7,310 nucleotides of DNA from Bacteroidales bacterium UBA1757 (GCA_002315625.1 DCHH01000013.1:3912-11221); one strand, 5' to 3'; shown: positions 1 through 5,934, counted from the stretch's first letter. Notes: generated from the sequence alone by a model not told the origin. Program-made: numbers and translations.

Positions 1-20
1 ACCGATTCCGCCATCTGGGC
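1..20 (-). tRNA. tRNA-Leu, 5' end only (runs off the window)
   Basis: Read on the minus strand, positions 20 to 1 give GCCCAGATGGCGGAATCGGT. This matches the start of a bacterial tRNA-Leu: 7-nt acceptor strand GCCCAGA, the TG at positions 8-9, D-stem strand GCGG, then the D-loop AATCGGT. The GCGGAAT-GGT D-arm is characteristic of the long-variable-arm leucine tRNAs. A canonical promoter lies about 50 nt upstream, which supports a real transcript start. The anticodon and the 3' half lie outside the window, so the isoacceptor cannot be given. Serine tRNA is the main alternative but usually has a different D-arm. Confidence 0.78.
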
Positions 21-73
21 CTGCTCAAAACAAAAAGTATCACTCTAAACGCTCGCTTCCGTTTTTGCGGTGG

Positions 74-103
74 CAAAGGTACAACATTATTTCAACAATC
101 CAA
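74..103 (-). promoter_or_regulatory. Bacteroides-type promoter of the tRNA-Leu
   Basis: On the minus strand a perfect -7 element TACCTTTG (81 to 74, consensus TAnnTTTG) is preceded by TTG (103 to 101) with exactly 19 nt between them. This is the classical Bacteroidales primary-sigma promoter layout. Transcription would start near 67 and give a leader of roughly 47 nt before the mature tRNA 5' end at 20. It is the best promoter in the window by match to consensus. Confidence 0.75.
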
Positions 104-197
104 TATGCAGCCGACCGATTTTTGACCGTTTCATTTCACAATATTGCCAATTCCAGCGGAAGGGCAGGACAAACAGAGGAAACAATAATGCCCAAAA

Positions 198-1502
198 ATG
201 TGTAACTTCGCGGTCAAATATATAAGGAATACTGAATTGAGACAGAAGATAGAAATTATGGCCCCTGTCGGGTCCTACGAGGCCTTAGCAGCAGCTTTCA
301 AGGCTGGAGCCGACTCCGTCTATTTCGGGGTGGAGGCATTGAACATGAGGTCGCATTCTTCGGCCAACTTCACTCTGGAAGACCTGGCAACGATTGCCGG
401 GATGTGCCATCAGCACAATGTGAAATGCTATCTGACGGTCAACACAGTGCTGTACGACAACGACCTGGAGCTGATGCGCCACATTATCGATGCCGCCAAG
501 GCAGCGGGGGTGACGGCCGTAATCGCCTCCGATATCGCAGCCCTTCAGTACGCCTTTTCAATAGGTGTCGAGGTGCATCTTTCGACCCAGTTGAACATTT
601 CTAACGTCGAGGCGCTGAAGTTCTATGCCCAGTTTGCCGATGTGGTGGTGCTCGCCCGCGAGCTCAATCTCGAGCAGGTAGCCTACATCCACCGCCAGAT
701 TGAGGAGCAGCACATCTGCGGCCCAAAGGGTGAGCTTGTCCAGATTGAAATGTTCTGTCACGGGGCCCTCTGCATGTCAATCTCGGGAAAATGCTACCTG
801 AGCCTCCATGAGATGAACGCTTCAGCCAACCGTGGAGCCTGCATGCAAATCTGCCGACGCGCCTACCAGGTAACCGACCTCGAGACCGGCAACGATGTGG
901 CCCTGAAGGTCGATGACCGCTACATCATGTCTCCCAAGGACCTCAAGACCATCCATTTTCTGAACAAAATGCTAGATGCCGGTGTGACAGTCTTCAAGAT
1001 TGAGGGTCGCGCCCGCGGGCCGGAATATGTCTATACCGTCGCAAAGTGCTACCACGAAGCCGTGGAAGCATACCTCAATGGCGAATATTCCAACGACGGG
1101 ATCATCCTTCCAAAGATTGCCGACTGGGACGAGCGACTGCTGCGGGTCTTCAACCGAGGCTTCTGGAACGGTTACTATCTGGGCCAGCGACTTGGCGAGT
1201 GGACCCACCGCTACGGTTCGTCGGCCACAACCCAGAAGGTCCGCATCGGCCGGGGCATCAACTATTTTTCCAAGCTCCAAGTCGCTGAATTCCAGCTGGA
1301 AAGCAACGAACTGAATGTTGGCGACGAGATTCTGGTAACCGGTCCAACCACAGGAGTTGTTGAAGCCATTGTAAGCGAAATCCGCCTGGACGACAAGACA
1401 GTGGAAAAGGCAGTAAAAGGCGACCGCATTTCCATCCCCCTAAAAGAGAAAATCCGCTCCTCCGACTCCCTATTCAAAATAGTCCCCTCCTCCCGCCACT
1501 AA
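198..1502 (+). CDS. U32-family protein (YegQ/TrhP/RlhA-like; annotated as 'peptidase U32' or collagenase-like)
   Basis: A 434-residue protein. Residues 184-202 match the whole U32 signature: E184-x-F-x2-G-A-L-C192-x4-G-x-C199-x-L-S202. An NRGAC-x3-C segment follows (C215, C219), and these four Cys are likely Fe-S ligands. The N-terminal half (MAPVGSYEALAAA from 21, GADSVYFG, STQLN at 129-133) fits the TIM-barrel of the family, and the tail from about 345 resembles the C-terminal beta domain. Characterised relatives (TrhP/YegQ, RlhA/YdcP) hydroxylate uridine or cytidine in tRNA or rRNA using prephenate-linked chemistry; the peptidase label rests on older work. Here, RNA hydroxylation is inference from family. 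It stands alone, convergent with tRNA-Ala. The start is doubtful: conserved sequence begins near residue 15, and TTG at 237 (codon 14) has AAGGA 8 nt upstream. I kept the ATG at 198 as the longest form. Confidence 0.9.
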   Translation: MCNFAVKYIRNTELRQKIEIMAPVGSYEALAAAFKAGADSVYFGVEALNMRSHSSANFTLEDLATIAGMCHQHNVKCYLTVNTVLYDNDLELMRHIIDAAKAAGVTAVIASDIAALQYAFSIGVEVHLSTQLNISNVEALKFYAQFADVVVLARELNLEQVAYIHRQIEEQHICGPKGELVQIEMFCHGALCMSISGKCYLSLHEMNASANRGACMQICRRAYQVTDLETGNDVALKVDDRYIMSPKDLKTIHFLNKMLDAGVTVFKIEGRARGPEYVYTVAKCYHEAVEAYLNGEYSNDGIILPKIADWDERLLRVFNRGFWNGYYLGQRLGEWTHRYGSSATTQKVRIGRGINYFSKLQVAEFQLESNELNVGDEILVTGPTTGVVEAIVSEIRLDDKTVEKAVKGDRISIPLKEKIRSSDSLFKIVPSSRH

Positions 1503-1512
1503 CAATCCTCCC

Positions 1513-1587
1513 CGAAATGGCCAACTTCTTCGCGAAATGACCAACCCCTTCACGAAATGGCCCAAACCGCCCGTTCGGTCATTTCCG
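1513..1587. repeat. Three 20-bp tandem repeats plus an inverted partial copy
   Basis: The word CGAAATG recurs at 1513, 1533 and 1553, a strict 20-bp period. The units read roughly CGAAATGrCCAAcyyCTTCr, and the third decays after CGAAATGGCCCAA. An inverted partial copy follows: the reverse complement of 1577-1587 is CGGAAATGACC. GAAATGACC (1534-1542) could therefore pair with GGTCATTTC (1577-1585). The array fills much of the convergent spacer between the U32 gene and tRNA-Ala. It has no reading frame of note and no T-tract on the plus strand, so it is not a standard intrinsic terminator. Its role is unknown. Confidence 0.75.
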
Positions 1588-1593
1588 GGCATG

Positions 1594-1624
1594 AAAAAAG
1601 AGGATGACTACTTGTCACCCTCTT
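1594..1624 (-). terminator. Intrinsic terminator of tRNA-Ala
   Basis: On the minus strand AAGAGGGTGAC pairs with GTCATCCTCTT across the loop AAGTA, giving an 11-bp stem with one G-U pair, followed directly by a U run (the stem's last two T plus TTTT, 1599 to 1594). It begins 5 nt after the tRNA 3' end. On the plus strand the same site has an A-C mismatch and no T-tract, so it should act only leftwards. It does not account for termination of the U32 gene. Confidence 0.85.
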
Positions 1625-1629
1625 GAAAG

Positions 1630-1702
1630 TGGAGTATAGGGGGCTCGAACCCCTGACCTACAGATTGCGAACCTGTCGCTCTCCCAGCTGAGCTAATACC
1701 CC
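1630..1702 (-). tRNA. tRNA-Ala (anticodon CGC)
   Basis: The 73-nt cloverleaf folds completely on the minus strand: acceptor GGGGTAT/ATACTCC, D-arm GCTC/GAGC, anticodon stem ACAGG/TCTGT (one G-U), a 5-nt variable loop AGGTC, T-arm AGGGG/CCCCT with loop TTCGAGC, and discriminator A. The anticodon loop TTCGCAA places CGC at 1669-1667, reading the alanine codon GCG. The acceptor stem carries the G3-U70 wobble pair, the main alanine identity element, which independently supports the assignment. CCA is not encoded; CTT follows the discriminator. An intrinsic terminator follows at once, and 63 nt separate the tRNA from the DUF4923-like gene upstream. Confidence 0.95.
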
Positions 1703-1739
1703 AAAAAGTAACGGCTTGTTCCTATACCGAAAACAGCCG
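1703..1739 (-). terminator. Possible terminator of the DUF4923-like gene, just before tRNA-Ala
   Basis: On the minus strand CGGCTGTT (1739-1732) pairs with AAC and AGCCG (1720-1712, one bulged A), an 8-bp stem with an 11-nt loop, followed by TTACTTTTT up to the first base of the tRNA. It could end the upstream secreted-protein mRNA. The case is moderate: the U-run is interrupted, a competing ACGGCT/AGCCGT pairing (1711-1716 with 1747-1752) exists, and a weak -7-like TACATTTC (1747 to 1740) would put a tRNA transcription start inside the hairpin. Read-through from the upstream gene into the tRNA is the alternative. Confidence 0.4.
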
Positions 1740-1765
1740 GAAATGTAGCCGTCACCCTATTCAAT

Positions 1766-2461
1766 TTATCTTGCAAGTTTGAAACCAATGTACAGTCCCT
1801 CGTAGCTGTCGAGCAGAGAGGTCAGAGTCGAAACTGTTGTAGAACTGCTTACCTTGGCGCTTGACAGGAGGTTCTTGACGAAGGCCAGGAACTTGTCGGC
1901 AGTGAAGAGGATCTTTGTCTCACCCGAGAGAGTGCTCTTGATGATACCGGTCATCGAAAGCCACTGTAAGGTCTTGCCGAACTTCAGCGTAACGGCACTC
2001 GTTGAATTGTCATACGTCCAGGTACCATTGAACGGTATCTTGAGCATAGTTGCAGAAAAAGATCCGTCTGAATTGAAAGTGAAAGTTATCACTCCCGACT
2101 TGATTCCGACCTTGGCCAGATACTCGTCAACCTTTGATTCGACAGTGCCTTCAGCAGCCTGACCTGCAAGTTGAGAAAGGGTATTGGAACTTGTCAGAGC
2201 AATAGCACAACCCTTGTAGGTCCACTTGCCAGTGAGGTCGTAACTTGAAGTTGTGACATTGCCAAGAATTGAAGTGGCCATGCCAAGAATTGACTCCAGA
2301 GTACCGCCCTGAGAAGAACTGGATGTGCTCTCAGTTGAAGTAGTTGTTGTAGTAGTTTGTGAAGATTTGCCGGTGAGGCGATTAAACAAATTGGACAATT
2401 GGGCATTAGCCCCAAGGCTCATCATTGAGACGGCCAACAGTACTACAAATAATCTTTTCAT
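1766..2461 (-). CDS. Secreted DUF4923-like (lipocalin-like) protein
   Basis: A 231-residue exported protein. A signal peptide is clear: MKR, a hydrophobic core, then a cut after A20 in GANA-Q. There is no lipobox Cys. Residues 33-50 are a Ser/Thr-rich low-complexity linker with a run of six threonines. From about 73 the body looks like a small beta-barrel: LTGKWTYKGCAIALTSSN, an acidic helix EGTVESKVDEYLAKVGI, then strand patterns ITFTFNSDGSFSATM, FNGTWTYD and AVTLKFG. The W-Y-G start, the VDEYLAKVGIKSG segment and the F-x-F-x-x-DGSF strand fit my memory of DUF4923, a Bacteroidales family of unknown function; no search was run. Location is probably periplasmic or extracellular. It is 109 nt downstream of upp but has its own duplicated promoter region, so it is probably a separate transcription unit. 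Ligand and role are unknown. Confidence 0.82.
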   Translation of the reverse strand: MKRLFVVLLAVSMMSLGANAQLSNLFNRLTGKSSQTTTTTTSTESTSSSSQGGTLESILGMATSILGNVTTSSYDLTGKWTYKGCAIALTSSNTLSQLAGQAAEGTVESKVDEYLAKVGIKSGVITFTFNSDGSFSATMLKIPFNGTWTYDNSTSAVTLKFGKTLQWLSMTGIIKSTLSGETKILFTADKFLAFVKNLLSSAKVSSSTTVSTLTSLLDSYEGLYIGFKLAR

Positions 2462-2525
2462 TTTGTATTAATGTTTTTATCGGCAGCAAAAGTATTAATG
2501 ATTATCGGCATAAACAACAAAAGTA
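2462..2525 (-). repeat. 31-bp tandem duplication forming the leader/promoter of the DUF4923-like gene
   Basis: On the minus strand two adjacent units begin with the same octamer TACTTTTG, at 2525 and 2494, exactly 31 nt apart. Both continue with TGCCGATAA and then CATTAA, though the spacing inside the units differs: the first has five extra bases before TGCCGATAA and the second has extra A residues after it. The second unit ends three bases before the ATG. The duplication brings two -7 elements in front of one gene. Confidence 0.7.
2487..2517 (-). promoter_or_regulatory. Proximal promoter of the DUF4923-like gene
   Basis: On the minus strand TACTTTTG (2494 to 2487) matches the TAnnTTTG -7 consensus, and TTG (2517 to 2515) lies 20 nt upstream as a -33 element. 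Transcription would start near 2480, leaving a leader of about 20 nt to the ATG at 2461. An identical -7 octamer sits at 2525 to 2518 in the upstream repeat unit and could be a second, weaker start. Confidence 0.6.
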
Positions 2526-2555
2526 AAGCCAATCAGAAGTATAAAATCCATTCGT

Positions 2556-2587
2556 TTGGTTCCAAAAAACTTACTTGGTTCCAAAAA
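2556..2587. repeat. 13-bp direct repeat across the upp stop codon
   Basis: TTGGTTCCAAAAA occurs at 2556-2568 and again at 2575-2587, offset by 19 bp. The right-hand copy encodes the final codons of upp (minus strand ATT TTT GGA ACC AAG, then TAA); the left-hand copy lies just past the stop. Aligned as 19-bp units, about 15 positions agree, so this looks like a small tandem duplication of the gene end. I see no good intrinsic terminator for upp here. Confidence 0.65.
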
Positions 2588-3200
2588 TACGGTCACCGGC
2601 ATCACCGAGACCAGGCAGAATATAAGCGTTCTCGTTAAGGCAACGGTCAATTGAAGCCGTATAGATATCAACATCCGGGTGGCGGGTCTGGACGGCGGCT
2701 ATGCCTTCCGGCACGCTCACAAGGTTCATAAGGCGGATGTTCTTGCAACCGGTCTTCTTGATGTAGTCAATGGCATCGCAAGAGCTTCCGCCAGTGGCAA
2801 GCATCGGATCGACCACGATACACATACGCTGTTCAATGTCAAACGGCAGTTTGCAATAGTAGAAAACGGGCTTGTGGGTATCCTCGTCACGATAGAGGCC
2901 GATATGACCCACCTTGGCAGCCGGAGTAAGCTGCAAAAGGCCATCAACCATGCCCAATCCTGCACGAAGGATAGGTACAATGGCGACCTTCTTGCCCGAT
3001 ACACGACGTGCAATCATGTGCTCCAGCGGAGTATCGATTTCAATGCTTTCCATCGGGAGGTCGCGTGTTACCTCATAACCCATAAGGAGAGAAATTTCTT
3101 TCAAAAGGATGCGGAAGTCCTTCGTTCCGGTTTCGACTTTACGCATCAGAGTAAGTTTGTGCTGGACCAGCGGATGGTCAACTACATGAATAAGTCCCAT
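2571..3200 (-). CDS. upp: Uracil phosphoribosyltransferase
   Basis: A 209-residue cytoplasmic enzyme of pyrimidine salvage: uracil + PRPP gives UMP + diphosphate. The length is standard for the family. Its type I phosphoribosyltransferase PRPP loop is VVDPMLATGGSS at 129-140. The C-terminal uracil-binding segment YILPGLGDAGDRIFGTK (193-209) is typical of UPRTases and separates it from other phosphoribosyltransferases. The VAIVPILRAGLGMVDGLL stretch (72-89) is also characteristic. The ATG at 3200 fits the usual N-terminus (residues around HPLVQHKLTLMR), and no Shine-Dalgarno site is seen, only an A/T-rich leader. It starts 12 nt after the beta-barrel gene stop, so it is probably the last gene of the dcp operon. 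No uracil permease or PyrR is adjacent. The final codons are duplicated downstream. Confidence 0.97.
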   Translation of the reverse strand: MGLIHVVDHPLVQHKLTLMRKVETGTKDFRILLKEISLLMGYEVTRDLPMESIEIDTPLEHMIARRVSGKKVAIVPILRAGLGMVDGLLQLTPAAKVGHIGLYRDEDTHKPVFYYCKLPFDIEQRMCIVVDPMLATGGSSCDAIDYIKKTGCKNIRLMNLVSVPEGIAAVQTRHPDVDIYTASIDRCLNENAYILPGLGDAGDRIFGTK

Positions 3201-3212
3201 GATATTTATGAA

Positions 3213-3827
3213 TTAGATGTTGAACAAATAAGTTAGCGAAGTGTTCACAATCGAGGAGTGTTCTCTGTTCACACCCTCGATGCGGTCAAGTATGCCGTAT
3301 TCCCAACCTGTGGTTAAACGGAAACGCTCACAAAGTTCCACACCGATGCGCAAGCCCATGGACATATCGAAACGGGAATATCCACCTTCTCCGTAATTGT
3401 CTGTCTTTGTGGTTTTTATGGTAGCCGTTTCTGTCACGTCATAGCTTGAGATTCCGCATGAGAACTGGGGGCCGATACCCAACAAAAGGTTTATTTCGTT
3501 CGACAGTTCGATACGGATTCCAAAGTGGACTGGCAGAGTTACGTATGACTCGTATTCGTACGATTTGTAGGGATAGACCATACCCGACTGGTAGTAGTCG
3601 TACTCGTAGCGAAGTGAGGTCTCGAGGTACAGGCGTGAAGAGAAATTGAAATTGTAGCCTACACCTATCTGGAAGCCGTTAAATGGCTGGCTGTACTTGT
3701 CGAAGGAGTCTCCGTTCTTCTCGTAGGTTAATACTTGTTCGTTGCAGTATGCTGCCGTAACAAAAAGCTGGGCCGAAGCCGTCATGCAGCAGAAAACCAT
3801 AGCTGCAGCAAATAATAATTTCTTCAT
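3213..3827 (-). CDS. Small outer-membrane beta-barrel protein
   Basis: A 204-residue protein with a clear signal peptide: MKK, hydrophobic core, cleavage after A19 in TASA-Q. The mature part of about 185 residues alternates polar and hydrophobic or aromatic residues in strand-like blocks, for example GFQIGVGYNFNFSSRLYLET (51-70), YVTLPVHFGIRIEL (95-108), INLLLGIGPQFSCGI (112-126), FDMSMGLRIGVEL (153-165), FRLTTGWEYGIL (169-180), and a final strand ending LTYLFNI. That pattern and size fit an 8-stranded OmpX/PorT-like barrel of the OMP_b-brl families common in Bacteroidota. Tyr-rich loop segments (76-95) would face outwards. No enzyme motif is visible, and the substrate or role is unknown. It lies between dcp (16 nt upstream) and upp (12 nt downstream), so it should be co-transcribed with them. 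Confidence 0.85.
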   Translation of the reverse strand: MKKLLFAAAMVFCCMTASAQLFVTAAYCNEQVLTYEKNGDSFDKYSQPFNGFQIGVGYNFNFSSRLYLETSLRYEYDYYQSGMVYPYKSYEYESYVTLPVHFGIRIELSNEINLLLGIGPQFSCGISSYDVTETATIKTTKTDNYGEGGYSRFDMSMGLRIGVELCERFRLTTGWEYGILDRIEGVNREHSSIVNTSLTYLFNI

Positions 3828-3843
3828 AAAAATCTTTTTTCAA

Positions 3844-5847
3844 TTAGTCAATCAGTCCGCGGCCGCGAAGGAACGCAGTATTGTCGGGCTCACGGTTGGT
3901 GAAGCTCTTGAAGAGAATCATAGGCTCCTCGCTCCCGCCCTTCTCAAGGAAAGTCTGACGGAACTGGGTAGCAAGCTCCTTATTCCATACATCACCGCTC
4001 GCCTCAAACACCGAGAACAAGTCCTTGTCGAGAACCTCAGCCCACAGATATCCGTAATAACCAGCATTATAACCGCTCGAGAAAATATGGTTGAAGTAAG
4101 TAGTGCGATAGCGCGGAATAATCTCGTCAATCAGCCCCATCTCGCTGCAAGCCTTCTTCTCAAACTCGTCAATATCAACACCTTCGACACTCTCAAGCTC
4201 ATGCCACTTCATATCAAGAATAGAAGCCGCACAAAGTTCAGTAGTCATGAATCCCTGGTTGAACTTTAACGAGTTGATAATTTTCTCAACCAGTTCGGCA
4301 GGAATAACCTCGCCAGTCTCAGCGTGCTTTGCATAGACAGCCAGCAGGTCGGGCTGGAAGGCCCAGTTCTCGTTAATCTGCGAGAAAGTCTCGACAAAGT
4401 CACGGGTCACATTCGTACCGCTTACCGACTTGTAGTGGCACTGTGCAAGAAGCCCGTGCAGAGCATGGCCGAACTCGTGGAAGACGGTCAGCACCTCGTC
4501 AATGGTCAGGTACTCCTGCAAGTTGCCCACATTGACAATAATCGGACGGATATTGTTGCCGGCAGCATCGTAATACTGCTCGCGCACAGCATTCATCCAG
4601 GCACCTCCGCGCTTGCTGTCACGAGGCAGGTAGTCGGTGGTGAAAATACCGATCAGCGAACCGTCTTCGTCTGTAATGCGGTATGTTGTAACCTTTTCCG
4701 GATTGTAGGAAGGAACGCCATCGATTTTCTCCATATTCAGGCCGTAAAGGCGATGGGCAGCGGTGAAAATACCCTCCACAACATTCTCAAGCTTGAAATA
4801 GGGCTTTGTCAGATTCTCGTCGAGGTCGTATTTCTCCTTGCGGACCTTTTCGGCATAGTACCACCAGTCCCAAGGCTGGATTTTTGTCCCGGCAGCTAAC
4901 TTTCCATCGGCAATATCGCGATCCATAATCTTCTGCATGTCAGCGATTTCTTCCTTAGCCTTAGCCACAGAAGCCTTCATTATACCGTCAAGGAAAGCGT
5001 CAACCGTTGCAGGGTCGTGGGCCATCTTCGGCTCAAGGATGAACTCGGCCGGATTCTTGTAACCCTTAATCTGAGCCTCCTCGATGCGGAGTTTCATAAC
5101 CTCAAGCACCAGGGCACGGTTGTCGTTTTCGTTACCGTTGTGACCACGGCTTGAATATGCCTTGAACATCTTTTCGCGAAGTGAACGGTCGGCAGTTGTG
5201 GTCATCTGGTTGGGATAGTCCGATACACTGAATCCGAACTCAGCCTTGAAAGCGTTGCTCTCGGCCAGGATATTGTTGCCGATTTTCAGCACTTTACCCG
5301 ACTCCTCGGCACTGATTTCGCGCAGACGGGCCTGCTTTTCCTCCGACAGACCGATGCCGCTGCGTTCGAAATCCTCGAAAAGGCGCTTGAGCACCATCTG
5401 CTGCTCACGGGTCAGTCCGCTCTGGTCACCATTATATAAGGTGGCGATGCGCTGGTAAAGGGCCTTATTGAAAGAAATATTGCTTTCGTGATCCGAGAAA
5501 AGCTGGATAGCCTCTTCCATAACTGCGTCAAGGGCATCCGAACGGTCAGTCTCAGAGACATTGTAAAGCACTCCGACAACCTTAGAAAGAATCTCTCCGG
5601 AGAGTTCGAGCGGAGCGATTGTGTTCTCGAAAGTCGGGACTTCTGGATTTGCCGTGATGGCGTCTATCTCTTTCTGCTGCTGTTCGATACCAGCCTTGAC
5701 AGCCGGTAAGTAGTCATCAACCGTAATCTGGTCAAATGGTGGAATTCCGTAAGGGGTGTCCCATTCTGTGAAGAACGGATTCTTGTGGGTGCTAGTGCAA
5801 GCCGCCAGTGTCAGGGCCGTCGCCATGATTGTGAGAATTTTTTTCAT
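3844..5847 (-). CDS. dcp: M3-family peptidyl-dipeptidase Dcp, lipoprotein form
   Basis: A 667-residue zinc metallopeptidase of family M3 that removes C-terminal dipeptides from peptides. The gluzincin site is intact: H457-EFG-H461, and E486 in DFVETFSQINENW, 25 residues after the second His, the spacing seen in E. coli Dcp. Residues 584-600 (YFNHIFSSGYNAGYYGY) match the Tyr/His-rich substrate-binding segment of the family. The N-terminal part is helical, as usual, and full length is close to the E. coli enzyme (about 680). Unlike the cytoplasmic E. coli protein, it begins with a lipoprotein signal: MKK, hydrophobic core and lipobox L14-A-A-C17. No acidic surface-export signal follows the Cys, so attachment facing the periplasm is likely. 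It is the first gene of a probable dcp-barrel-upp operon and is divergent from malQ by 87 bp. Confidence 0.95.
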   Translation of the reverse strand: MKKILTIMATALTLAACTSTHKNPFFTEWDTPYGIPPFDQITVDDYLPAVKAGIEQQQKEIDAITANPEVPTFENTIAPLELSGEILSKVVGVLYNVSETDRSDALDAVMEEAIQLFSDHESNISFNKALYQRIATLYNGDQSGLTREQQMVLKRLFEDFERSGIGLSEEKQARLREISAEESGKVLKIGNNILAESNAFKAEFGFSVSDYPNQMTTTADRSLREKMFKAYSSRGHNGNENDNRALVLEVMKLRIEEAQIKGYKNPAEFILEPKMAHDPATVDAFLDGIMKASVAKAKEEIADMQKIMDRDIADGKLAAGTKIQPWDWWYYAEKVRKEKYDLDENLTKPYFKLENVVEGIFTAAHRLYGLNMEKIDGVPSYNPEKVTTYRITDEDGSLIGIFTTDYLPRDSKRGGAWMNAVREQYYDAAGNNIRPIIVNVGNLQEYLTIDEVLTVFHEFGHALHGLLAQCHYKSVSGTNVTRDFVETFSQINENWAFQPDLLAVYAKHAETGEVIPAELVEKIINSLKFNQGFMTTELCAASILDMKWHELESVEGVDIDEFEKKACSEMGLIDEIIPRYRTTYFNHIFSSGYNAGYYGYLWAEVLDKDLFSVFEASGDVWNKELATQFRQTFLEKGGSEEPMILFKSFTNREPDNTAFLRGRGLID

Positions 5848-5876
5848 TATGTGGTTTGTTATGAATTTTCAAATCG

Positions 5877-5884
5877 CAAAAATA
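5877..5884 (-). promoter_or_regulatory. Candidate -7 element for dcp
   Basis: TATTTTTG on the minus strand matches TAnnTTTG. A start near 5870 would give a leader of about 23 nt to the dcp ATG at 5847. The nearest TTTG upstream (5902 to 5899) is only 14 nt away, shorter than the usual 19-20, so the -33 element is poor. A second TATTTTTG lies at 5926 to 5919 and is an alternative. Confidence 0.45.
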
Positions 5885-5908
5885 AGCATTATATACGACA
5901 AATTTGAG

Positions 5909-5916
5909 TATCTTTG
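5909..5916 (+). promoter_or_regulatory. Candidate -7 element for malQ
   Basis: TATCTTTG matches TAnnTTTG on the plus strand, 18 bases before the malQ ATG. No TTG sits at the expected -33 position. If this is used, transcription starts near 5923 and the leader is only about 12 nt. It overlaps the divergent dcp promoter region, so a regulator binding here could affect both genes. Confidence 0.45.
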
Positions 5917-5934
5917 TCCAAAAATATACCGCCC

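Noticed and set aside
116..124. GATTTTTG as a -7 element for the U32 gene
   Set aside because: It has a mismatch at the key first T and no -33 TTG at the right distance, so it is not supported as a promoter.
972..1314. Overlapping open frames of about 80-104 codons on both strands inside the U32 gene
   Set aside because: They are frame shadows of a gene whose conserved sequence runs unbroken through the region.
1513..1587. CRISPR array reading of the 20-bp repeats
   Set aside because: The units are directly adjacent with no unique spacers, only three copies exist, and no cas gene is near.
1569..1590. GCCCG/CGGGC hairpin as the U32 gene terminator
   Set aside because: The stem is only 5 bp with a 12-nt loop and is followed on the plus strand by an A-run, not a T-run.
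2679..3236. 185-codon plus-strand open frame opposite upp
   Set aside because: It lies antisense to a strongly supported upp gene, the translation shows no recognisable family pattern, and it is explained by codon bias of the real gene.
3742..4899. Plus-strand open frames of 175 and 191 codons opposite the barrel gene and dcp
   Set aside because: The minus-strand frames have intact catalytic or signal-peptide features; these antisense frames have none and no promoter-like sequence ahead of them.
5890..5897. TATAAT-like hexamer on the minus strand as an E. coli-type -10 box for dcp
   Set aside because: No -35 element lies at 16-18 nt, and the Bacteroides-type TAnnTTTG nearby fits this lineage better.
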